Assembly (NCBI RefSeq): GCF_048544455.1
Contig: NC_133526.1
Coordinates: forward strand, 10,432,001 to 10,496,000
Reading direction: 5' to 3'
Source of the DNA: Silene latifolia
Lineage: Eukaryota > Streptophyta > Magnoliopsida > Caryophyllales > Caryophyllaceae
Length of the DNA: 64,000 bases
Shown: one piece after another, positions 42,515 to 52,693 of the stretch
Numbering within the stretch: position 1 is the first letter of the stretch
How the letters are laid out: each line of letters begins with the position of its first letter
Notes under the pieces: model-generated
What the model was told of the DNA's origin: nothing
The model's database searches: none
The model's input: only the letters and a program-made list of their open reading frames with translations
Translations under genes and position numbers: made by a program

Positions 42515-44002
42515 TGACATGGCTATCGTGTACCCTGTCAAAGATAAAACCAAACGGTCCCAACTAAAATGTAGTAGAGGCAGTCGAGTATCGAATCCAC
42601 AGGGAGGTAATGTAATTATCAGCTATCTAGTTCTGGTTTTAAAGTAACAATTGGGAGGTTTTGTTTGAATTGGTTGCTAAACTACGAGGTTTGAAGGAAG
42701 AGAAATAAAGTAGAGAGCAGTAAAAGCAAGGAAATAAGATTAAACTATCAAGAGAGAAGGGACATATCGGGAATTCGGTTCACTACGGTAGTCTAGTGAC
42801 TCAGCTGTAAATGATTCAGACGAACTAATGTGAGACGGATGTTGAAAGGTCCTTTCGGTCCACTTTCTATCCTAAATTACCACTAACTTAACTTTCATCC
42901 TCATTAGGGTAGTCTACTGTTCATAGCAGGCCTATTTAGTCTAATCTTTCGATCTAGGATTAATTTTAGCCAGATTAAAGGGTGACATAGAAGCGTGCAC
43001 TCAACTAAGTCGAATAAATACAATTAAATTGCTATGGTGACAGGGTCTCACAATTAAATCATCTTATTCATTTACTAAATCGTCACATTTCTACCGCAGA
43101 TCCCCTAATCCCAACATGAAAGGGGTTTAGCTACTCATATTGCTAATTAAACTAACAAAGAATTAAATTCCCAAAGAGAAACATTATGAAATAAACAATA
43201 AATTGCATAAAAGAAAATTAGGGCAGAAGGATAATCGAAGTAAACAAGCAATTAAAAGCAAACAAATGATTAATTATTATTAAGAAGGAGAAAGGAATTA
43301 CAATCCAAGCGAATCCGGCGTAAAGAACACAAAATCCGAGTGAAAATAATCCCAAAGCAAGGTTACAGTGAAGAGGAATAATGTACGTAGCAAAGTTTAA
43401 CAGTAGAGAGTTTGATAAAATAAAAGATAGCCCTAATTAACCTAGTAAAGCGTGCTTAAATAGAAAAATAAATAAGTTTAGCGAAATAAACATTCACGCG
43501 GGCTAATTAAAGCCCATAGCCATCAAAACCACTCCATCGAGTGGATTAAAACCACTCGATCGACCAAATCCTCAGCCAAAACTACTCGATCGACCAGAAA
43601 ACCACTCGATCGAGTAGATGGTCTTTCTGCAAGCTAAGGATCGAGTACAAAAGTGCTCGATCGGCCATCTTGGTATGTAGAAACCACTCGATCGAGTGGA
43701 AAAACTGCTCGATCGAGTGCTTCATCTTCATTTCAGCTCAAGTCCTCGCCTAAACGCCTCGTAATGCATGCCACGACGCTTCCAAATGCAGTATCTCACT
43801 CTAGAACAATCTCGTCTCCTCTAAATGCATGCAAAAAGGACGAAAAAGGGTACGATTCCACTACTTTCACGTTCATTTCTACAAAAAGGACAAAACGAAC
43901 CAAAGTAGCCAATTCGGGGCAAAATACCATAAAAACAGTATAAATATGCATAGAAATACGTGCTGAAATAGGCTAAAAAGACTATACATTAGGCACGTAT
44001 CA
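42515..44002 (-). repeat. 3' LTR of the Athila-like element (1488 bp)
   Basis: TGACATGGCTATCGTG...TTAGGCACGTATCA. The segment 43510-43720 has a cluster of CACTCGATCGAGTGG-type palindromes. Very similar to 52694-54839 apart from the hAT insertion and scattered changes. Confidence 0.94.
43520..43720. repeat. cluster of CTCGATCGAG palindromes (3' LTR)
   Basis: Nine or so copies of the motif (C)CACTCGATCGAGTGG or half-forms (CTCGATCGACC) are spaced 15-30 bp apart. Equivalent clusters occur at 54360-54560 (5' LTR), 42371-42515 plus 54858-54890 (solo LTR), 49120-49300 (spacer) and 50762-50955 (inside the gag-protease coding frame). Confidence 0.85.
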
Positions 44003-45700
44003 AATCTCTCCAAACCGAACCTTTACTCGTCCTCGAGTAAACTCAAAACTAAACTAATGGAACGGAAATGATAACTCAGAGCTAGCTTAACTTGTCTACT
44101 TGAACCAATTTAATGCAACAAAAACTAACAGTTAAAGCTAAGCAGTCAATATGCAAACGAGTTATAAGCTGTTCAGAAATATAGCTGACCTATCGACCTT
44201 GCAAGACCAACAAAATCGGACTCTCTCGTGGTCACTCTTCTCTCATGAAGCAAAGGGTGAATGTTATATGTAAAAGAGAAGAGAAAAGATATTCACTCAC
44301 CTAACTGCGACCTACATAGCATGCATGCAACAAAAATGAAAGACAATTCAAGTACTAATGCACACACTCCAACCAATAATGTCCGTCACAGCCGAGGGCT
44401 TACAAATAGTTTGGGAAAAGTGAGGTTCAGGTGAGAAAAAGGCAAAACATGTTATGGAAATGTGGAGGTAAAAGCGTCAAGCTAGTTCCTAACAGGACCA
44501 TAGTAAATCATCCGAATCTCAACTGACTGAAAAACTAAGTACAAGTGCCCTTCATTTGGCGCACAACTCACTAAACTCAAACACAATCTCCTCAAAAATA
44601 TGGAATAGAACGGAGGAGTCAGACGGTCACAAACTTCCCTTTTTTAAACATCGTCTGAGATAGCTAACTGAAACAAACAACCCTTTTTTTTCAACTTTTC
44701 TCTTTTGTTTCACGTGATTCAGCTCTTTCATTTTTCATTTTTTTTTTTCACGTCTTTCTTTTTTTTTCCTTTTTTTTCAATACTTTTCTTTTTCTTTCTT
44801 TTCCTCCTTCCTCAATTTTTACACCAACTCCAAAACAAGAAATACGGACCAAACTGCAATGGAAAAACATACCACAAAAGAACATACTAACTAGCTTGAC
44901 TAGGCAGGCTTAGTTTGGGATGTAGCTAATGGGACAAAAAGGCAAATTTGGCTAATGTGGAGCTAAATGGGTGAAAAATATAAGGAAAGGGAAATTTGCA
45001 AGCACCTCCCTGCATGTGACACCAACCACAAACCCGAATATGTGCATTTGACGAGAAATTGAATGTCATAAATGTGCAAAATAGACGAACATGCTATGCA
45101 AGGAGTACTACTCAAAATTCCTAATGAACTGGTCATGAATGTCACCAGTTATGGGCTCTAATATCTCAGAATTTTTAAGTAGTTTGCCAATTTATCAGGT
45201 CAAGTCTAAACAGTCAGCTATATTTGAACAGAAACTCGTAGACTATGCGTATGACAAAGCTAATAACTATCAACAAAAGTGCAAGGCTCAAGCAAAAAGA
45301 CAAATTATAGTGCAATTTCATCACAGAAATCGACCGTTACGACTCAACCTATATGCAAAAATAAACGTGAAATTTTTGAATTTTTGAAATTTTCTAATTT
45401 GTTTGGATTTTTGATGGAAAATAAAGAACAATGCAAGCTGAAAAGTAAACGTGAATGCAAAAACAGATGCAGATGCAGACTCAAAAGGATGCAATACCCT
45501 CCCCAAACCAAAACGGACAATGCCCTCGTTGTCCTCCAGCATACACCAGCAGATATATACAAGGGAACGGGAATATACAACCTACAAAATAAAAACAATA
45601 AAATAAAGGAGACAAAATAACAGAGTAAGAGATACATACAAAATACGAACTTCCCCAAACCAGCCAGAAAACTGGGGAAGTGAGTAGACCAGTAGCTACT
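44003..45700 (-). other. 3' untranslated region of the Athila-like element
   Basis: There is no coding. It includes a pyrimidine-rich tract at 44685-44825 on the plus strand (purine-rich on the element's sense strand). A short purine-rich run next to the LTR, GGTTTGGAGAGAT on the sense strand, is the likely polypurine primer. Confidence 0.6.
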
Positions 45701-47282
45701 CGTCGTCGTCACTGCTCTCACGGCCAACCTCCGCCCTGTACTCCGGGTCTCTCTCCTCCTCCGCTCCTCAGCGCGAGCTCTCTCCACTGCCACCTTTGGG
45801 TCCTCCTCCTCCTCCTCCTCCTCGGACACTGGGTACCCCTCAGGTGGGTACCGGAAGAAGGAAGGGTGTGGCCAACCCTTCGGGATCGGTCTGTGTCGCC
45901 GCAAGTGGTACTCGTACAGAGGGTGTAAGGCAAGAGCCATGTCCCTCTCCATACGAGCCTGACGCGCTGCAACCTCAAGCAACAAACCGTAAACTGCGCC
46001 CCCTTGGTCCAGGACCGCGGGCGCCACAAAAGGAGGGGGTGGTACGAAAGTAGCCGGTAAGACCGGCTCAGTCTGTGTCTGGTCAGTGGTAGCGGGAGTA
46101 GGAGTGGTAGTAGTAGGAGTCAGGTCGGGAGTAGCCTTGGAAGGCTGGGCACTCCCTGAAGGTGTAGACCCCTCTCCAGTCTCAAGTCGCCGCTTCTTGG
46201 CGGCAGGTGCATCAGGAGGTGGATGTGGTCGGAGTGGAAGGTGGAGGTCAGGCAGTGGTGGCAGACGTGGCCCTTTGCAACATGGGCAAGGGCTCTGACG
46301 GGAGACTGTCACAAGGTAAGTCAACGGAGACAATGAGCCGTCAATCTTCCAAGTCCGGTGGTGCTGGGTCGGCCAATCTTTGAGAGAGCATGGCATCCAG
46401 ACTCGAGAACCTCTCTCCGTGAGGTAATCTGCAAGTCACGTGGCCAGGTGGGGTAAAGGCGACGGGCAAGAATGGTGGCTATGCCACCGCGAGAAAATGG
46501 TTCCGTCTCCTTGACCCCGGCCATGGAGGTGCTCAAGGGGCGGTCAAGTAGGCAATGTTGAGGGTGAAGGGACCCTCGCAGTCGACGTTCAGGTAACCGC
46601 CCAGGATGGAGAGCTCGTTGTTGGTAATGTTGTTCGGCTCCTTTCGGCCGAAAATAGTGCTCCCCATCAGTCTAAGGAAACAGGGGACAGAGGGTAGGTG
46701 GACCTGAAGGAGCTTTCGCTCCTGAAAGGTGGTCTGGGCCAGACACCGCCAAAGCTGACGGTAGGCCTTCCTCGAGGCAGCAGTCAAGCCCGTGGAGGAA
46801 AGGTCAAGTAACCTACCAAACTCCTCTAGTGTCATCAGAAGAGTCCGGTTAAACAACCGGAAGGACACTGAAGAACTGTCGGGGTCAACCTCGTGTGCCC
46901 CGGGGGAGAAGGTAAAAGAGCTGAGAAACTCGAGGCTCAGCTCTAAAAAGGTGCGGCCTCTCATGGTAATGAGCCCAGGCATCCCCGTGGCCCGCAGTAA
47001 GTCACAAACCGACTCGTAAATGCCGAGTCTATCTAGTGCCGATTTATCCAAAAATCAGGAAGGTACATGTACACACTTAAGCAGGTTATAAAATTTCGTA
47101 CGGTGTAAAGCGTTGATGAATAATGCCTGCGGATAATCTGGGTGAGGGTCGAGGGAGGTGTCCCCTCGGACCGTAATGGCTGCGAAGTAGAAGCGACGGT
47201 AGAGAAGTGCTAGGAGCGGAAGTAGAGGTAACAGGAGTGGCGTAGCTCGAGATCGTCTCTCGACCCGGCCTCTGGAACTCAA
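45690..47282 (-). pseudogene. ATHILA ORF1-like protein, broken
   Basis: Located where Athila elements carry a third, non-pol ORF (the env position). Reading leftward: LFINALHRTKFYNLLKCVHVP, a stop at about 47055, FLDKSALDRLGIYESVCDLLRATGMPGL, LELSLEFLSSFTF, VSFRLFNRTLLMTLEEFGRLL, FGRKEPNNITNNELSILGGYLN. Then a 1-base shift at about 46540, RPLSTSMAGVKETEPFSRGGIATILARRL, and a Pro-rich, then acidic C-terminal part in another frame ending near 45690. The pattern resembles the Pfam ATHILA ORF-1 family, whose function is unknown. The hydrophobic stretch seen past 45690 in one frame is probably beyond the true end. Confidence 0.7.
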
Positions 47283-47521
47283 AGCGAAGCTCGTGAAGCG
47301 ACGGTGTGAGAATTAGGGGTCACTCTCAAGGCAACTGCGACTATCTGGCGAGTCCGCCACATTTGTAGCGGGGTCTGGTGCGAGGTAGTGGCTACTGTGG
47401 TCACCGGCCGAAGAGGAACTAGCAGCAGCTAGCAATGTGGTGGTGACCGTAGAGGAAGAGGTAGCTCGAATCAATCGGCTAGCAAAAATGAGCTAGCCGG
47501 AGCAAAATCGCCCCTGCAGTT

Positions 47522-47980
47522 TGGCCGGGCACCGGTCCAAAACCGGACCGGACCGGACCGGAACCGGTTTGGACCGGAACCGGAATAGGCCAAATTCATG
47601 GACCGGGACCGGACCGGATTACAAAAATTCCGGTCCGGGACCGGACCGGAAAATTCCGGTCCAAGACCGGACCGGACCGGTTGGACCGGAATTACTCACT
47701 TTTTCAAATTCCGGTCCAAAAATTCCGGTCCATTGGACCGGATTGGACCGGAATAAAAATACGATTTTAACAAAAAAATGAAAATAAAAATAATTCCGGG
47801 CATTCCGGTCCAAACCGGTCCGGACCGGAAAATTCCGGTCCCGGACCGGACCGGAAACCGGAATCTTGGAAAATGGTGGACCGGAGACCGGACCGGAATT
47901 TTTAATTCGGTTCGGTCCCACTCGATTCCGGTCCGGACCGTCCATTTTTCCGGTCCGGGCCCGGATTATGCCCACCCCTA
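47522..47980. mobile_element. hAT-type MITE filled with CCGGTCC/GGACCGG repeats
   Basis: 459 bp lying inside the Athila-like internal region. The right end GCCCACCCCTA mirrors the left TGGCCGGGC, and the flanks CTGCAGTT and CCGCAATT match at 6 of 8 positions, consistent with an aged 8-bp duplication. The interior is packed with GGACCGGACCGG and TTCCGGTCC in both orientations, the same architecture as the element at 16917-17483 but with a different core motif. Confidence 0.72.
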
Positions 47981-47999
47981 CCGCAATTGAGACTAGAAA

Positions 48000-49685
48000 C
48001 ACTGGGGTGCAGGTGGTCACTAAGTGGAGACAAGTGGCAACAAAGCAGGGCCACCGTCTCACTCGAAGACGGACTGGAAGACGAACTAGTGGATGGTAAA
48101 GAACTGGAATCCATCCTGCAAATAGAAATTAAGGGAGACCAGGGGTATGATGAGAAAATAGCTGCTAACCATGGCTAAAACAGCATGTAAAACCAGCATG
48201 TGACAGCATATGAATCCCCTACTAGTTGAAAAATTCGACTTTACAGCATAGAATTCCCAACAATCCTCAAACAAGTTCGAATTACAGCATAATATGGCGA
48301 TAGGGAACGGGAAAAACAGTCAATAACAACAGCACGTAAGCAACACTGAGGTTAATTAGGTCAAGGCAGCCTATAACCCGTCTGACAGTCGAAAATTCGA
48401 CTGAGGTAGCCCTAATCGCAAGATTTTTGCACAAAATTTGAATGGAAGCATGTTAGGCATCGACATGGTGTGGTAACAGTCTAAAACAGCAGCAATTAAG
48501 CGACAAAGAAGCTAATTTAGACAGATGACAGCAGCATTCACCAAAGTGACAGTCGAAAATTCGACTATCCTGAGTCCAAATCGCAAAAATTTCATGTAGA
48601 ATTCGAATTAAGCATGCAAAACAGCGAGGAAGGGGAATTATGATCATCAAGCAAGATAATTAAGGGCATACAAACACAATCAAGTCGAAAAATTCGACTG
48701 AACAGGGATTTTCGAACCCTAATTCAATTTTTCCTCATAAAATTCGAAAAAATCGAAATTAAAATGCAAAGAGGTTAAAGAAATCACTTACTTGATAGCA
48801 ATGAACCTACAATAAGCAATTAATCTTCAAAGAACAAGATCAAAAAGGCGATTTTTCAGTAGAAAAAACCGCAAACCCTTACCCTTCTTTAAAGCCGTGT
48901 AAATCGACACAAATTAAGGGGAGAATAAAGGGCTTTTGAAGATCAATTAGCAAGAAACAGATTGTAGGTGGCGGATTTGGAGATTGGGCAAGAAAATATG
49001 GGATTTGGGGATGAGTTTGATCGCAATTAGGGTGTATAGACGAAAATTAGGGACAAAAAATGAATTAGAAACAAAATAAAAGAGTTTAAGGTAAAAACTC
49101 CCTGCGTCCTATTCATTTCCACTCGATCGAGTGGTTTTAAACTACTCGATCGAGGGCTTTTGATGATCCAGTTGCTCGGTCGAGTGAAATTCCACTCGAT
49201 CGAGAAGTCTCCCTTTTTGCTTTACTCGATTGACTTGAGAAAGCGCTCGATCGACCAACCATCCACTCGATCGAGTACAAAAAGTACTCGATCGAGGACT
49301 TTTCTCGCGTATGCTCTTGAATTTCGTCATTTCTTCCTTGGAGTGCGTAAAACTTCCCCAAACCTGCATAAAAACACGTGCAAAAATTTCCCAAAATACC
49401 AAATACGCATAAGAACAGTCTATAGTCTTACGTTTACGCTAAAAACTGTCTAAAACTAATTGTCCTAATCAAAAGTAATAAAACAAATTCAACGAAAATT
49501 CAAAAATTATCTATTACAAGGTGTTACACGGGGCATTTCCCCGCTCAATTCCCAACAAATTTCAGTATCCCTTCGGTGGGCTCCTGACTGGAGGACGTCA
49601 TCTCGGCAACATTGACTGTCCTCTTCAACTTCCATGAGCATGAATTATCACTTGAAACGGTAGGAGGGGAGTAGTTCACATCCAC
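48000..49685 (-). other. Athila-like spacer where pol should be
   Basis: No RT, RNase H or integrase motif was found. It carries four copies of the palindrome GTCGAAAATTCGAC or close variants (about 48228, 48393, 48552, 48684) and a CTCGATCGAG cluster (49120-49300). Confidence 0.6.
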
Positions 49686-51290
49686 CTAAGCGCGAACTTT
49701 CCTCGTCCTTACTCCTTTATCACCAGCTTTAGCGTCATCATCTCCAATCTGATCGATAATAATTACACCATGTCCTTTGACAGCTCTTTCATTGCCTTCA
49801 TCTGTGCCTGCAACAAGGAAAAGAGACGAACTTTCCTCCTTTTTGCTCTCATCTCGAGGCGGAGGGTTAACAATAGCAGCACAATTCTCCAAATTTTCAT
49901 CTGGAGTGTCAATGATAGGATCAATAGAAGAGAGAGCATTGCAAGGCTGGGCTTGCATGGGAGCTCTCCGGAACTTAGACGATGAAAAATCGGCTCCTCG
50001 TCCCCCTACCCGAAAGGTCAAAGTCTTACCCCGACGTCTATTACCGCACGGGCGTGAGACAAAAAAATGGTCTCCCTAAAATGATAGGGGTGTGTGCATC
50101 TTCGGGATGTCTAAGACAACAAAATCAACGGAATAAAGAATTTCCCGATCTGAGCAGTCGTCTTCTACTACACCTAGTGGCCGTGATAAACTACGGTCGG
50201 CCATCTGGACAGTCATGTTGGTGCAACTCAGCTTTGTCAAACCAAATCTCTTAGCCAGAGACAACGGTAGGAAACTCATGCTAGCGCCTAAATCGCATAG
50301 CGCGTTATCAATCAAATGCATACCGATATGACACGGAATTGAAAAACTACCCGGGTCTGATTGCTTAGGGGGTAACTTGTTTTGAAATAGAGCTGACCCC
50401 ACCTCAGTCAAAGCTACTGTCTCACTATCATTAATAGTCCTCTTACGCGATAAAATTTCTTTCATAAACTTTAAATAAGAGGGTACCTTTGTCAGAAATT
50501 CAGTGAACGGCACAATGACTTCCAAGCTCTTCAGAAGTTCGACAAATTTGCCGAATTGTTGATTAGCTTTAGTGTTCTGCAGCCGCCTCGGGAAGGGAAC
50601 TGTGATAGGTATCTCAAGTCCCATGTTCCTCGCTTCCAATGTATCTTCCGGTGCAAGTTCTGTATCCTTTGGACGCTTCTTACCTCTCGAACGAGGTCTT
50701 TCCGGTGATATCTCGCTTAAACGAGCACTAGCAGGCTCTCGAATAAGCTTCCCGTCATCAATACTACTCGATCGACCAATTTCTTCATTCGATCGAGCAG
50801 TTTCTCCTTCAGAACCAGTCGATCGAGCAAAATTCCCACTCGATCGATCAACTCCACTTTTCTGTTCGCTCGATCGAGCAGAAAAACCACTCGATCGACT
50901 AGTTTCTTCATCATTCCTACTCGATCGACCACCTGAAATCAGTCGATCGAGCACTTTCTTAGCTGTCAGCTCGTTATTTTCGCCTGAACACTGTTCATCA
51001 TTAATTTTACCTATCCTCGGGTCTGATTTCAATATTTTCGGTCCCTCATAAGAAAGACCGCATCTCAATTCTATCAGATTTACCGTCTCATGTGGATTCT
51101 TCTCGTTTTGAGTCGGTAAATGACCCTGCTTTCTTGTGGATTGATTCGCGGCTAGTTGGGCAACTTGAGTTTCAAGTGCCTTAATAGACGCGTCCTTCTG
51201 TTGATCACTTGAGTTTCTTTGTTGATCACTCAGCTGAAACTGCTTTGTAAGGGCTTGCATCATGGACTTAAGCTCACCAATTTCACTCAC
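49686..51290 (-). pseudogene. Athila-like gag end and aspartic protease
   Basis: The first frame (51290-50076) has a Gln/Ser linker, then SIKALETQVAQLAANQSTRKQG, a motif-rich linker encoded by CTCGATCGAG repeats (reading DRSSG-, ARSS- types), FGKFVELLKSLEVIVPFTEFLTKVPSYLKFMKEIL, and the protease core IDNALCDLGASMSFLPLSL with VDFVVLDIP. In typical Athila proteins the catalytic triplet is DxGAS, as here (DLGAS). After a shift near 50020-50080 the frame continues to a stop at 49686 (RAPMQAQPCNALSS...). It then runs into non-coding spacer instead of RT. Confidence 0.8.
50762..50955. repeat. CTCGATCGAG palindromes inside the gag-protease frame
   Basis: About nine copies (CTCGATCGACC, TCGATCGAGCA and similar) at 15-30 bp spacing lie within translated sequence, giving repeated D/S-R-S-S residues in the protein. 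The motif is the same as in this element's LTRs. Confidence 0.85.
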
Positions 51291-51377
51291 CCCACCGGAA
51301 GATGATGTACCTTGATTAGAAGGAGTGAAAGAAGGAGGCTTCTGAAAGCCTTGTTGATTCTTGTGTGGAGGGACATA

Positions 51378-52567
51378 CTACTCACTGCTTTGGTGCGGAG
51401 GAGGAGTAGGATTGAGCACATTTTGACTACTCCACCTCAAATTGGGATGGACGTTCGGCTCATAATAAGTATTTGTCTGCCTGTAATGTTGAAAGGCAGC
51501 ACAAGACTCAAAGGGAGTAGGACAATTCTCTGAGACATGTCCCTCAGCTCCACATCTTTGCGGAAGAAAGGACCGTCGACACAAAGATTGACATGATAAA
51601 TCCCTCCTTTTGAAGCTCCTCCTAATTCATACTTATCAAATCTCGCAGTGAGAGCTTCAAGTGCAGCTACAGAAGGAGATTCAGCACTCCTCCTTTGATT
51701 CCCTCTGGAATTCCCATACTCAGCTTTATGGGTGGCTAACTCATCAATGATCTTCCACCCCTTAGTCTCTCCCATATTCTCAGCAAATCGGCCACTAGCT
51801 GCAGCATCCAAAATAGCCCTCTGATCGTCATACAGCCCGTTATAGAACTGATTGCATAGACTCCACTTTTCAAAACCATGGTGCGGAATGGTTCGCACCA
51901 ACTTCTTGAAACGGACCCATGCCTCGTGAAAGTTCTCATCAGGGCCCTGTTTAAAGCTCGTGATCTGAGCTCTAATGGCATTAGTCTTCGAGGCAGAGAA
52001 ATAGTTCTTGTAAAATGCTAAAGCTAGCGAATTCCAGTCATTTATCCCGTGAGCAGCTCGGTCCAGATCCCTATACCACTCCCTTGCAGCATCGCGGAGT
52101 GAGAAAATAAACATGGTTTCTTTTATCTGATCCGGGGTCACGCCAGTTGGTGGGGGTATGGAACTGCAATAATCGATAAAGGTCTCCATGTGCTTAGCTG
52201 CATCTTCATTTGCAGCTCCCCCAAATTGGTTTCTCTCAACCAAATTGATGTAGGACGGCTTCGGCTCGAATTTTCTTGCCTCGCCTGGTAGTACAAATCC
52301 CTTATAGAGATTCGCAGCTGTCGGCTCAGAGTGACTGGCAATGGTTGCTTCTTCAGCCATGTCTGGAGATGTGACAGTCTCAACTGATGAAGTAGAAACT
52401 GGAGAACAAGGTGGATCTTCCTCGAAAAGCTCGTTCTCGTAAAAGCTAGAATGAGAACTAGGCTCTTCCTCTGACTGTTGGTCTTGAAATAATCTCCTCT
52501 TTGCGCGCAAGGTTCTTTCAATCTCAGGATTGAATGGTAGTAGTTCACCACCCTGCGACCTGTGCAT
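51378..52567 (-). pseudogene. Athila-like gag (Retrotrans_gag domain)
   Basis: Open from MHRSQGGELL at 52567: FNPEIERTLRAKRRLF, then AANLYKGFVLPGEARKFEPKPSYINLVERNQFGG, the capsid region FIDYCSSIPPPTGVTPDQIKETMFIFSLRDAAREWYRDL, FYKNYFSASKTNAIRAQITSF, WVRFKKLVRTIPHHGF, FYNGL. These are standard motifs of Athila gag. A frameshift near 51550 puts the zinc knuckle (CGAEGHVSENC) in a second frame that ends at 51378. Gag would form the virus-like particle; this copy is interrupted before the knuckle. Confidence 0.85.
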
Positions 52568-52675
52568 AAGAAGAAACTACAAATAGAATATAAGAATAGT
52601 TTAAGGAACGGACGCCCCTTAAACTAAAAGAAAGACTAAAAATAAACAACTAATAATTTAAACAATTGCCTCCCT

Positions 52676-52693
52676 GGCAACGGCGCCAAAATT
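52676..52693 (-). other. tRNA-Asp primer-binding site of the Athila-like element
   Basis: The minus strand reads AATTTTGGCGCCGTTGCC; TGGCGCCGTTGCC is complementary to the 3' end of plant tRNA-Asp, the usual Athila primer. Confidence 0.82.

Noticed and set aside
42359-42553. Open frame made of repeated DRVVYFHSIEWF-type residues
   Set aside because: It is a translation of the CTCGATCGAG palindromes in an LTR, not a gene.
45344-45690. Hydrophobic stretch (FVFCMYLLLCYFVSFILLFLFC) that could be an envelope-type membrane anchor
   Set aside because: It lies beyond the acidic end (SSDDDE followed by stop) that is the probable true terminus in a neighbouring frame. It looks like translated 3' UTR after a frameshift.
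50762-50955. CRISPR-like array of regularly spaced CTCGATCGAG
   Set aside because: This is a eukaryotic genome; the spacers are coding, of uneven length and not unique. The motif belongs to the retrotransposon family.
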